The notes under the pieces: model-generated
Database searches by the model: none
Told to the model about the DNA's origin: nothing
What the model saw: the letters and a program-made list of their open reading frames with translations, nothing else
DNA from: SAR324 cluster bacterium
GTDB taxonomy: Bacteria > SAR324 > XYD2-FULL-50-16
Assembly (NCBI GenBank): GCA_028282885.1
Contig: JANQGX010000007.1
Coordinates: 186,001 to 250,000 of the forward strand
DNA: 64,000 nucleotides
Reading direction: 5' to 3'
Translations under genes and position numbers: made by a program
Part shown: positions 54,153-61,689 of the stretch, piece by piece
How the letters are laid out: each line of letters begins with the position of its first letter
How positions within the stretch are numbered: the stretch's first letter is position 1

Positions 54153-54581
54153 ATGGATCGGTACGACTATCTGGTCAACAGACTCAAAGAGCTCAATCAT
54201 CGAATCACGCCTCAAAGACTGGCCATATTGAAGATTCTTACTTCAAGCGACAGTCATCCGAGTGCGGAAATGATTTATGATCAGATCAAAGCCGAGTTTC
54301 CTTTTACCAGCTTTGCCACTGTTTATAAAACCATCGCATTAATCAAAGAATTGGGAGAAGTTTTGGAGCTTGAATTCAGTAACGACAGCAATCGATACGA
54401 CGGCCGTAGGCCTTATTCTCATCCTCATTTGATTTGCACTTCCTGCAAGAAAATACTCGATCCCGATCTTGACTCGGTTAATCATCTCCAAAAGGAGATT
54501 GTCAAAGAAACCGGCTTTACGGTGACTAATCACCGGCTGGATTTCTTCGGAATCTGTCCTGAATGCCAGAAAAACAGGTAG
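54153..54581 (+). CDS. perR: Fur family regulator, PerR-like
   Basis: Metal-dependent repressor of 142 residues. The winged helix contains ITPQRLAILKIL and PFTSFATVYKTIALI (recognition helix). Structural zinc is held by CTSC (95-98) and CPEC (135-138). Residues typical of the PerR regulatory metal site are present: His35, Asp83, His90 and His92 (RYDGRRPYSHPHLIC) and an acidic residue in ILDPDLD. PerR senses peroxide by oxidation of these histidines when iron is bound. The catalase gene follows 359 bp downstream on the same strand, and both are preceded by Fur-type boxes, which supports a peroxide-stress role over iron control. Confidence 0.85.
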   Translation: MDRYDYLVNRLKELNHRITPQRLAILKILTSSDSHPSAEMIYDQIKAEFPFTSFATVYKTIALIKELGEVLELEFSNDSNRYDGRRPYSHPHLICTSCKKILDPDLDSVNHLQKEIVKETGFTVTNHRLDFFGICPECQKNR

Positions 54582-54605
54582 GGTTAAAAAAATTTGCCTT
54601 ATTAT

Positions 54606-54620
54606 TGATAATGATTTTCT
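54606..54620. promoter_or_regulatory. Fur/PerR-type operator upstream of catalase
   Basis: TGATAAT-G-ATTTTCT keeps one perfect half-site and five of seven bases of the other. It lies 25 bases after the perR stop. An AT palindrome, ATAATT-AC-AATTAT, is at 54625-54638 just downstream. The rest of the 359-bp gap to katA shows no supported gene. Confidence 0.5.
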
Positions 54621-54940
54621 TTTTATAATTACAATTATTTTCTTTAGATAATATTTATTATTAAAAACACCCTCTTTTTAAGCAGCACACATTCGATTTT
54701 TGTGAAGATATTATTGCTTAAACATGTTTAACGATTCAGACAACTCATGTTTACCTCGCATTTCGTTGTGCTGCTGTTTGAATTTCTCTTCACTTGCCGT
54801 TTTGCCGGCAACAACTTCAACCCCTATCCCTGGACAAGAACAGCCCGCAACGTGGGAACTGCTGAATTGTTCAGGTTCGCTGTTTCTTTCCCGGATTTTT
54901 GTTTAAACCTGGTTTTTTGAATAAGACAAGGAGATAGAAG

Positions 54941-56392
54941 ATGAAGAAGAAATTGACCAATAATGCAGGAGCACCGGTTGCTGATAATCAGAATGTAGCT
55001 ACAGCCGGTAAACGCGGCCCTATGCTACTTCAAGACGCCTGGTTTCTGGAAAAGCTGGCCCATTTTGACAGAGAGGTCATCCCTGAAAGAAGGATGCATG
55101 CGAAAGGTTCGGGAGCATACGGAACCTTTACTGTCACCCATGATATAAGCCGTTATACAAGAGCCAAAATCTTTTCAAAGGTCGGCAAGAAAACCGATCT
55201 GTTTCTCCGTTTTTCGACTGTTGCCGGTGAAAGAGGGGCCGCAGATGCAGAGAGGGATATTCGTGGCTTTGCAGTAAAGTTCTATACCGAAGAAGGAAAC
55301 TGGGATCTGGTTGGTAACAACACTCCGGTTTTTTTCCTGCGTGATCCTTTAAAATTCCCCGATCTGAATCATGCAGTTAAAAGAGATCCCAAAACCAACC
55401 TGAGGAGTGCTCGTAACAACTGGGATTTCTGGACTTCACTGCCGGAGGCTCTGCATCAGGTGACCATCACCATGAGTGATCGCGGTATACCTTATTCCTA
55501 TCGGCACATGCATGGATTTGGCAGTCACACATTTAGTTTGATAAACGCCGAAAACGAGCGATTCTGGGTTAAGTTTCATTTTCACTCCGAACAGGGAATC
55601 AAAAACCTGACGGATGAGGAGGCAGAAACCCTGATCGGTAAAGACCGCGAAAGCCATCAAAAGGACCTTTTTGACAGCATAGAAAAAGGTGATTTCCCCC
55701 GGTGGCGCATGAAAATCCAGGTTATGCCTGAGAAAGAGGCTGCCAATTGTTCCTTTAATCCTTTCGACCTGACGAAAGTCTGGTATCATAGTGACTATCC
55801 ATTAATCGATGTTGGGATTCTGGAATTGAACCGAAACCCGAAAAATTATTTTGCCGAAGTGGAACAGTCGGCATTTAATCCGGCCAGTGTGGTCCCCGGA
55901 ATCGGTTTTTCACCAGACAAGATGCTGCAGGGACGTCTGTTTTCTTATGGAGATGCCCAGCGTTATCGGCTGGGAGTCAATCACCATTTGATACCGGTGA
56001 ATAAGGCCCGTTGCCCGTTCCACAGTTATCACCGCGATGGCGCAATGCGGGTTGATGATAATCACGGAGGCACCTTGGGATATGAACCGAACAGTTATGA
56101 GGAATGGCAGGAACAACCCGATTTTTCAGAACCGCCTCTTGACCTGGATGGGGCTGCAGACCGCTGGAATCATCGGGAGGACGAGGACAACTATTCCCAG
56201 CCCGGCAAACTGTTCGGAATAATGAGTGATTCCCAAAAACAGGCCCTGTTTGAGAATACCGCTCGCGCTATGGGAGATGCTCCCAGGGAAATCAAGGTAC
56301 GACATATCTCCAACTGCATGAAAGCGGATCCGGACTATGGAAAAGGTGTCGCAGAAGCCATCGGGATAGATTTGTCCGAAATACCGGATTAG
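54941..56392 (+). CDS. katA: Catalase (monofunctional haem)
   Basis: Small-subunit haem catalase of 483 residues, dismutating hydrogen peroxide in the cytoplasm. Recognised parts: [45 protein letters not shown] with the catalytic His, [43 protein letters not shown] with the distal Asn, and [19 protein letters not shown] with the proximal Tyr (F-S-Y-x-D-x-Q-R-Y-R). The ATG follows AAGGAG. It lies downstream of the PerR-like gene and probably is its target. Common in anaerobes exposed to air. Confidence 0.96.
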   Translation: MKKKLTNNAGAPVADNQNVATAGKRGPMLLQDAWFLEKLAHFDREVIPERRMHAKGSGAYGTFTVTHDISRYTRAKIFSKVGKKTDLFLRFSTVAGERGAADAERDIRGFAVKFYTEEGNWDLVGNNTPVFFLRDPLKFPDLNHAVKRDPKTNLRSARNNWDFWTSLPEALHQVTITMSDRGIPYSYRHMHGFGSHTFSLINAENERFWVKFHFHSEQGIKNLTDEEAETLIGKDRESHQKDLFDSIEKGDFPRWRMKIQVMPEKEAANCSFNPFDLTKVWYHSDYPLIDVGILELNRNPKNYFAEVEQSAFNPASVVPGIGFSPDKMLQGRLFSYGDAQRYRLGVNHHLIPVNKARCPFHSYHRDGAMRVDDNHGGTLGYEPNSYEEWQEQPDFSEPPLDLDGAADRWNHREDEDNYSQPGKLFGIMSDSQKQALFENTARAMGDAPREIKVRHISNCMKADPDYGKGVAEAIGIDLSEIPD

Positions 56393-56932
56393 CTGAAATA
56401 CCAATTTGAAATCCCGGGATTCAGAGTGGAGAAAATCCTTATATTTTTTCTTGCAGCTTTCGCTGTATCGATCAGAATCACCAATTCGGAAACAATGGTT
56501 GGTTTTGTGTTGCGACGTTTTTTCAGGGTTCTGCATAGAAATTCCGGTAATGCCAGAACAAGGATGACACCTGTTGCACTGATAGTAGAGGAAAAAAGCA
56601 ACCAAAAAGGAAGGATAACTTATGACGACTGGAGGTAGCGGACACCGACCAAGGTTAGCGCCAGTATTGCAACCATCCGGAAAAACCCGGTTAGTTAAAA
56701 AGGCCAACTGTGGCTCTCTTAAACAGTGAAGGACCAAAAGATAAGGGTTTCTTCCCCGGGTTGGACCGTGGGAGTAGTAACTGCGAGAACTCAGCTAACC
56801 CGAAAATTGTGGTGCAATTCTGCGAGGCATTGCAATCTGCAGGTTATGTATGTCCTTGGAGAGGAACATGGCATGAATCATACCCGGAGAAGGCCACTGG
56901 GACCTCCCCCGGGTTGATTGTTGATGGATGGT
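56393..56932. other. Intergenic region between katA and the Hdr operon, no gene seen
   Basis: This 540-bp convergent region holds the 3' ends of katA (plus) and the Hdr operon (minus). Open frames on both strands lack ribosome sites and any recognisable sequence. No strong terminator hairpin with a T-run was found. Confidence 0.45.
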
Positions 56933-58234
56933 TTAATCCAGTCCGAAGTCTTCCAGATCAGGTCCTAAATGGCCCCTTTCATTTTCACCCAGAATTCCCA
57001 TGGAGAGACAGATCAGTGTCCAGAAATGGATACAGTGATAGTTGCCACCATAGTGTTCCTGAAGATCATGAATCTGGGAATGACAGTTGTGACAGGGCGT
57101 AATGACATAATCTGCACCAGTCGCCATAACCTGATCAAACTTTATCTTACCATAGGTCCGTCGTTCCTCTTTGCGGCCCGATTGGAGGAATCCGCCACCC
57201 CCACCACAACAGTAGTTGTTGGAGAGGTTGGGACTCATATCGATGAAGTTCTCTTCACCCACCAGTTTCTTCAGCACGTAGCGCATATCTTCACCTGCTT
57301 TGTCGCCGTAGGTTTTTCTGACGAGCTGACAGGGATCCTGCAGGGTGAATTTGATACCTAAATCCTTATTCCAGTCCGAGCTGACCGGAAGTTTACCTTC
57401 TCTGATCCATTTGGCATATTCCAAACGAATATCGGAGATCTCAAAGCTATGAGGGATATTGAATTTTTGCAGTCCAACCTGGAATGCGAATAGTTCGTGT
57501 CCTCACTCGGTGTTGAGCCAGACTTTGCAGCCTAACTCTTCAACCGCCTGGGCTTTGATTCGGATATTCTCCTCCCAAGCTTCATTATCGGCCAGGAAAA
57601 GGCAGTAGTTTTCAGCAGCCCATCCTTTATCACTGTAGGTCCAGTCGGCTCCAACAGTGTGCAGGATTTTCCAGAGAGGCACCATCTCGTCCTCTTCCAT
57701 TTGGGGCTCACGGGAGTTCTGATTGACGAAATAGTAAGCACCTTTCTTGTTCATCGGCGCCTGCAGATTTTCAAATCCTTCCTGTTCCTCCCTTACTTCT
57801 TCCAAGAGTTCTTCAACGGTTTCCGAAAACATCTCACCCGTCAGGCCCATAGCGCTTCTACTGTCAACGCTGTTTGCCTTGTCACAGGAGGCCCTGATCC
57901 CCTTGGGTCTTTCGTCCCTGGGCCAGGCAGCACGCATGTTGAAGACCAGTTGGGGAATATTGATATTCATCGGGCAGACATACATACATCTTGTACACAT
58001 CGTACAAGCCCAGGCCCATGGGGTAGTGGTCAACTCTTCATCCATCCCCAGCACTGCCATACGCAGCACCTTTCTCGGGTCCAGACCATCTATACCCGTT
58101 GCGGGACATCCGGAGGCGCAAGCACCGCAGGTCAGACAGGCGTCAAGATTTCCCTCCTCGGGAAGAATCTTCTTCACCTTATCCAGAAACCTGCTGGTCC
58201 TTTTCCCGGATATTTTGATTGCTTCTTCAGTCAT
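56933..58234 (-). CDS. Selenocysteine-containing Hdr/DsrK-like iron-sulfur oxidoreductase
   Basis: The reading frame of 433 residues contains one in-frame TGA (57503-57505, codon 244), read here as selenocysteine. Upstream are two ferredoxin motifs, CLTCGACASGCP (Cys33-43) and CTMCTRCMYVCP (Cys77-87). The TGA falls in LNTE-U-GHELFAF, where HdrD/DsrK/TmcB-like proteins have Cys in an E-C-G-H motif of the first CCG domain. Downstream is a full CCG domain: DPCQL (302), YCCGGGGG (342-343) and TPCHNC (381, 384). Homology therefore continues across the TGA in the same frame, and a SECIS-like hairpin follows it. The protein fuses the HdrC and HdrB roles and would reduce a disulfide or pass electrons to a thiol carrier. 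Last gene of the Hdr/Flx operon. Confidence 0.85.
57469..57487 (-). promoter_or_regulatory. SECIS-like hairpin of the Hdr/DsrK-like selenoprotein
   Basis: On the minus strand GCA-T-TCCA-GGT-TGGA-C-TGC folds into a 3+4 bp stem with a T/C internal mismatch and a three-base GGT loop. It begins 15 bases after the TGA, and the loop lies about 23 bases after it. Distance, short stem and G in the first loop positions fit the bacterial SECIS pattern. Confidence 0.65.
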
Positions 58235-58267
58235 TGATTCTATCCTATTTAAGAATTTGAGACTTGA

Positions 58268-59104
58268 TTACTCAAAAGGGAGGTTATTCAATTCTTCCAG
58301 GGTGAAAACCGGCCCGTCCTTACATACAAACTTTTCGCCTATGTTGCATCGACCGCAGATACCAATTCCGCATTTCATTCTTTTCTCCAGGGAGTTGATA
58401 ATATGGTCGTGAGCATAACCCAGTTTGTCCAGAACCGGCTGGGTAAAGCGAATCATAATCGGTGGTCCGCAAACGATGGCATATGTATTTTCGTCAGCCG
58501 GGGGTGCCTTTTCTTCAGTAATGGTGGGAACAAATCCAACGTTATATTTCCAGTCAGGATCATCGGTTGCGTCCACGGTGATATGCATTTTGATATCTCC
58601 GGCCGCTTCCCAGGCCTTCAATTCCTCCTGATACAGCAGTAGCCCCGGTGATCTGGCTCCATAAATTACATTGATCTCACCAAATTTATCTCGGTTTTCC
58701 AGCATATAAACGATGGAAGACCTCAGGGTGGTAAAGGCAAAACCACCCCCAATAATAACAACATTTTTACCTTCCAGCTCTTTCCAGGGATACCAGTTTC
58801 CCAGGGGTCCGCGAATCCCCATGATATCACCAACCTGCATGTTGTGAAGGTATTTGGTTACAAGCCCGGTTTTATTTACGGTAAACTTTACGAATCCTTT
58901 CTCAGTCGGAGAAGAGGCGATGCCGATAGGGATCTCGCCTTTTCCTGTTACAGACAGTTCCGCGAATTGACCTGCCTTGTAAGAGAACTTCTCTTCGTCT
59001 TCAGGATTCAAAAAGACAAACTTGAATGTTTTTAGATTCTTATCCTCGGTCTCGGTTATGATCTCGTCAATTCGGACGGGATAGGGCAGATATGGATTTT
59101 GCAC
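58268..59104 (-). CDS. flxA: FAD/NAD(P)-binding oxidoreductase subunit, FlxA-like
   Basis: Ferredoxin-NADP reductase-like subunit of 278 residues, related to HydG/AsrB gamma subunits and FlxA. FAD-binding part: FSYKAGQFAELSVTGKGEIPIGIASSP. NAD(P) part: VVIIGGGFAFTTLRSSIVYML and YAIVCGPPIMIRFTQPVL. The C-terminal [2Fe-2S] site is RMKCGIGICGRCNIGEKFVCKDG. It is positioned 33 bp upstream of the Hdr-like selenoprotein and 13 bp after an Fe-S subunit gene. In Flx-Hdr complexes it is the NADH entry site. Confidence 0.88.
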   Translation of the reverse strand: MQNPYLPYPVRIDEIITETEDKNLKTFKFVFLNPEDEEKFSYKAGQFAELSVTGKGEIPIGIASSPTEKGFVKFTVNKTGLVTKYLHNMQVGDIMGIRGPLGNWYPWKELEGKNVVIIGGGFAFTTLRSSIVYMLENRDKFGEINVIYGARSPGLLLYQEELKAWEAAGDIKMHITVDATDDPDWKYNVGFVPTITEEKAPPADENTYAIVCGPPIMIRFTQPVLDKLGYAHDHIINSLEKRMKCGIGICGRCNIGEKFVCKDGPVFTLEELNNLPFE

Positions 59105-59117
59105 TGGATTTCTCCTT

Positions 59118-60167
59118 TTACGATTCCGATTTAAGCGGCTTATAATTATTCATGGTTTCACAGACGTCTCTGATATCTATGTTCACAGGACACAAATCAA
59201 TACATCGACCGCATCCGACGCATTGGACATCTGAATCATACTTGTCTGGATAATATTTCAGCTTATGCATAAACCGTTGTCTGACGCGCATTTCCTTAAC
59301 GGGTCTCGGGTTATGCCCGGAGCCTTCTAGAGTAAACAGCGGATACATGCAACTATCCCAGTTACGCATCCGCTTGCCTTCAGTGCCTTTTACCTCATCC
59401 TGGATATCGAAACACCAGCAGGTTGGGCAGCTATAAGTACAGGTTCCACAATTCAGGCAGGCAAAGGCGATATCTTCCCAGATAGGGGCGGAGAACAAAT
59501 CATTGGCATTTTTGCCCTTCAACTGATCACTGTTGATTTTAGCGGTGATCTTCTTTTCCGCAGCGTCACGTCTCTCATCAAAAACATTCTCATCCGCGTC
59601 GGTATCCCAACCTGCTGCCTTGGCCAGTGCTTCACCTTTTTCCGTGATCACTTTGGCAAGAATAACCTCCCCTTCTCTGGAGAGCAGTACATCCAGACCG
59701 TTTTCGCTGTACGGACCGCCGCCTACGGAAGTACAAAAACAGGTTGGAGAAGGATTATCGCAGGCCAGCCCGACAAAGGTACTTTGCTCATAGGGTCTGA
59801 CCCAGAACGGATCCGGATATTCCGGATTATCAAAATTACGTTTTACCAACTGGAAAGAAGCCGCATCGCATGGGCGAAGCCCTATAACAGCTTGAGGCTG
59901 ACCATTGAGGTCGACTTCCTTCATGATGTGATGATCCTCTTTGGACTCATCCAGAGTATAGTTGAACATCACCTGGGTTTGAGGATAGACAGTCGACTTG
60001 GCAGAAAGCCTCGTGTTGCCAAGATCCATAACCGGGAGCTGTCCCTGGGCCAGTTCCTTGAACTCAAAACCGTCTTTATCAGCGACAGGACCAAACAAGC
60101 GAAATTCGGACTGCAGCTTTTCCAACCCTTGTCCCCAGGCTTCCTTTTTAATTTTTATGATCTTCAT
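59118..60167 (-). CDS. 4Fe-4S dicluster subunit, AsrA/HydB/FlxB-like
   Basis: Cytoplasmic Fe-S protein of about 349 residues, resembling the beta subunits of sulfhydrogenases and AsrA. N-terminal part has the family segment VIGLRPCDAASFQLVKRNF and CDNPSPTCFCTSVGGGPYS. Two C-terminal ferredoxin motifs are CLNCGTCTYSCPTCWCFD and CVGCGRCIDLCPVNIDIRD. The ATG at 60167 (MKIIKIKKEAWGQGL) is preferred over the in-frame TTG at 60221, which abuts the stop of the upstream gene without a ribosome site. It works with the FlxA-like subunit in passing electrons from NADH to the Hdr proteins (inference from context). Confidence 0.85.
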   Translation of the reverse strand: MKIIKIKKEAWGQGLEKLQSEFRLFGPVADKDGFEFKELAQGQLPVMDLGNTRLSAKSTVYPQTQVMFNYTLDESKEDHHIMKEVDLNGQPQAVIGLRPCDAASFQLVKRNFDNPEYPDPFWVRPYEQSTFVGLACDNPSPTCFCTSVGGGPYSENGLDVLLSREGEVILAKVITEKGEALAKAAGWDTDADENVFDERRDAAEKKITAKINSDQLKGKNANDLFSAPIWEDIAFACLNCGTCTYSCPTCWCFDIQDEVKGTEGKRMRNWDSCMYPLFTLEGSGHNPRPVKEMRVRQRFMHKLKYYPDKYDSDVQCVGCGRCIDLCPVNIDIRDVCETMNNYKPLKSES

Positions 60168-60221
60168 TTCTGTTTGACCTTTCAAAATAGGTTCTTCCTG
60201 AAATTTGTAAACTAAAGCCAA

Positions 60222-61169
60222 TTATTTTACAAATGCATCAGGATCACTGGGATTGAATGAATCCAGGGGTGGGCGCTGCTCTGTGTTGAGACCCGCCTGC
60301 CATTCAAAATTCTCTAAACAATCTTTTTCCAACTTCTTGGTAAAGGCTCGCATGTTTATGCCCATCGGACAAACGGTCTCACAGGAACCGCAATCCGTAC
60401 ATCGGCCAGCACAGTGATAAGCTCGCAGGAAGTGAAATCCACGGGTATCTGTAGCATTGGTGCTCTTCCCCAGCCATTGGGGTTGTGATTCATCCACAAA
60501 ACAGGTGGGGCAATAGCACAATGGGCAGGCGTTCCGGCAGGCATAACAGCGTATACAATTTGAAAGCAGATCTTCAAAATATTGCCATCTGTCATCGCTG
60601 TCCATCTCTTCCACTTCGCGAACATCGGCGTAGCGATCAACGTCCTGGTTAATATCCACTTTCTCCGCAACCATTTCGTCATAGACAACAGGATTGGGAT
60701 GGATACAGACCTCACAATTTTTCCGAAGAACCTCTTTTTTATCAAAAGTTTGTTCCGAACCCGCTCCCTTTACGATTACTTTGTCTGCTTCTTCGATGAC
60801 TTCTATAATATCAAAATCAACAGAATTTGAGACCTTCCTCTTATCGATCATTCCGGTACAAGGAACGCCAATAATGGTCAATTGCTCTCTTTTGATCTTG
60901 TTTTCAATGATATGGGTATTGATATTCCTGGAATCGCAGCCTTTGGCAATAATTCCAATTCGTTCCTTACGGTCGGTCAGGTATGATGCCAGGTTGACAC
61001 CGCAATTGCTGTCCCAAACCAGTTTGTCGGCATCACCCGGATTTTTGACCATACAGGGTTCATTTGACATTGGCAGGCTTCCCTTGCGGAACCCGATGAC
61101 CATGTCTACCTTGTCCTCTCTCAGGAGCTGTGCAGACAGCTCTCTGATCTTTTCAGCATATGTTAACAT
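60222..61169 (-). CDS. 4Fe-4S dicluster protein with FrhB-like N-terminal part, FlxC-like
   Basis: Product of 315 residues. The N-terminal half (YAEKIRELSAQLLREDKVDMVIGFRKGS, GIIAKGCDSRNINTHIIE, TIIGVPCTGMID) resembles the beta subunit of F420-reducing hydrogenase/dehydrogenase families. A middle CEVCIHPNPVVYDE segment is followed by two cluster motifs, CIRCYACRNACPLCYCPTCFVDE and CTDCGSCETVCPMGINMRA. It begins 10 bp after the FlxD selenoprotein gene. Such a protein is typical of HdrA-MvhD clusters in sulfate reducers and their relatives. Exact redox partner is unknown. Confidence 0.83.
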   Translation of the reverse strand: MLTYAEKIRELSAQLLREDKVDMVIGFRKGSLPMSNEPCMVKNPGDADKLVWDSNCGVNLASYLTDRKERIGIIAKGCDSRNINTHIIENKIKREQLTIIGVPCTGMIDKRKVSNSVDFDIIEVIEEADKVIVKGAGSEQTFDKKEVLRKNCEVCIHPNPVVYDEMVAEKVDINQDVDRYADVREVEEMDSDDRWQYFEDLLSNCIRCYACRNACPLCYCPTCFVDESQPQWLGKSTNATDTRGFHFLRAYHCAGRCTDCGSCETVCPMGINMRAFTKKLEKDCLENFEWQAGLNTEQRPPLDSFNPSDPDAFVK

Positions 61170-61179
61170 GTGAGTTCCT

Positions 61180-61599
61180 CTATCCGGCTTTTACAAATTT
61201 CTTGGCAGGTCCCAGTGCCTTGACGGATTCTGTGACTTGCGTGACAACGTCAATAAACTTGGTCGCTTCCGCAGATGAAATCCAGGAAAAATGTAAGCGA
61301 TCCTTTTCGATTCCCATGTGCTCCATCAGGTTCCCTAAGAGTAAGAACTTCCGACGAGCAAAATAATTACCTTCCAGGTAATGGCAGTCTCCGGGGTGTC
61401 AACCAGAGATCCAGACACCGTCCGCGCCATTCATAAATGAGGCTAAGACAAACTTCGGTGACATTCTTCCTGTGCAAGGAATCCGCACAACCCGTATATT
61501 TGCCGGGTACTGCATCCGGCTAACACCAGCAAGATCCGCTGCTCCGTAACTACACCAGTTACAGAGAAATGTTATGATTTTTGGTTCCCAATCTGACAT
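61180..61599 (-). CDS. flxD: Selenocysteine-containing MvhD/FlxD-type subunit
   Basis: Full frame of 139 residues with one in-frame TGA at 61399-61401 (codon 67). Before it: WEPKIITFLCNWCSYGAADLAG with Cys13 and Cys16, and RIPCTGRMSP with Cys42. The TGA sits in GVWISG-U-HPGDCHYLEGN, exactly where the family has Cys in G-C-H-P-G-D-C-H. The homologous sequence goes on to a normal TAG at 61180-61182. MvhD-like subunits carry a [2Fe-2S] cluster and bring electrons to HdrA; selenocysteine at this place is known in VhuD of methanogens. The ATG at 61599 has GGAG 8 bases upstream. A SECIS-like hairpin follows the TGA. Confidence 0.9.
61366..61382 (-). promoter_or_regulatory. SECIS-like hairpin of the FlxD selenoprotein
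   Basis: On the minus strand ATTACC-TGGAA-GGTAAT forms a perfect 6-bp stem with a five-base loop, 16 bases after the TGA. The loop has G at its second position, as in bacterial SECIS elements. The stem is coding sequence for YLEGN. Confidence 0.65.
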
Positions 61600-61634
61600 A
61601 GTAGATTCTCCTTCACTTTGAGAAATACAGGGTT

Positions 61635-61658
61635 GAGGCCCATGAATGACTGGGCCCC
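61635..61658 (-). repeat. Stem-loop between hdrA and flxD
   Basis: GAGGCCCA and TGGGCCCC enclose an eight-base loop in the 90-bp gap between the hdrA stop and the flxD ATG. One A/C mismatch interrupts the stem. There is no T-run on the minus strand. It may shape relative expression of hdrA and flxD by RNA processing or attenuation. Confidence 0.45.
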
Positions 61659-61689
61659 AATCTCCAAATTAGTCTGTGGACGATTTAAA

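Noticed and set aside
54724..54906. 60-codon Cys/Ser-rich frame before katA
   Set aside because: No ribosome site and composition typical of chance; lies in the katA promoter region.
56126..56737. Minus-strand open frame of about 200 codons antisense to the katA end
   Set aside because: Mostly a shadow of katA; no ribosome site and no recognisable protein sequence.
56710..57102. Plus-strand open frame of 130 codons
   Set aside because: Overlaps the conserved C-terminal part of the Hdr-like selenoprotein on the other strand and has no family features.
57503..57505. TGA as a true stop, with the region split into two genes or a pseudogene
   Set aside because: Homology continues in the same frame directly across the codon, the codon is at a conserved Cys, a hairpin follows at SECIS distance, and the same situation recurs in flxD.
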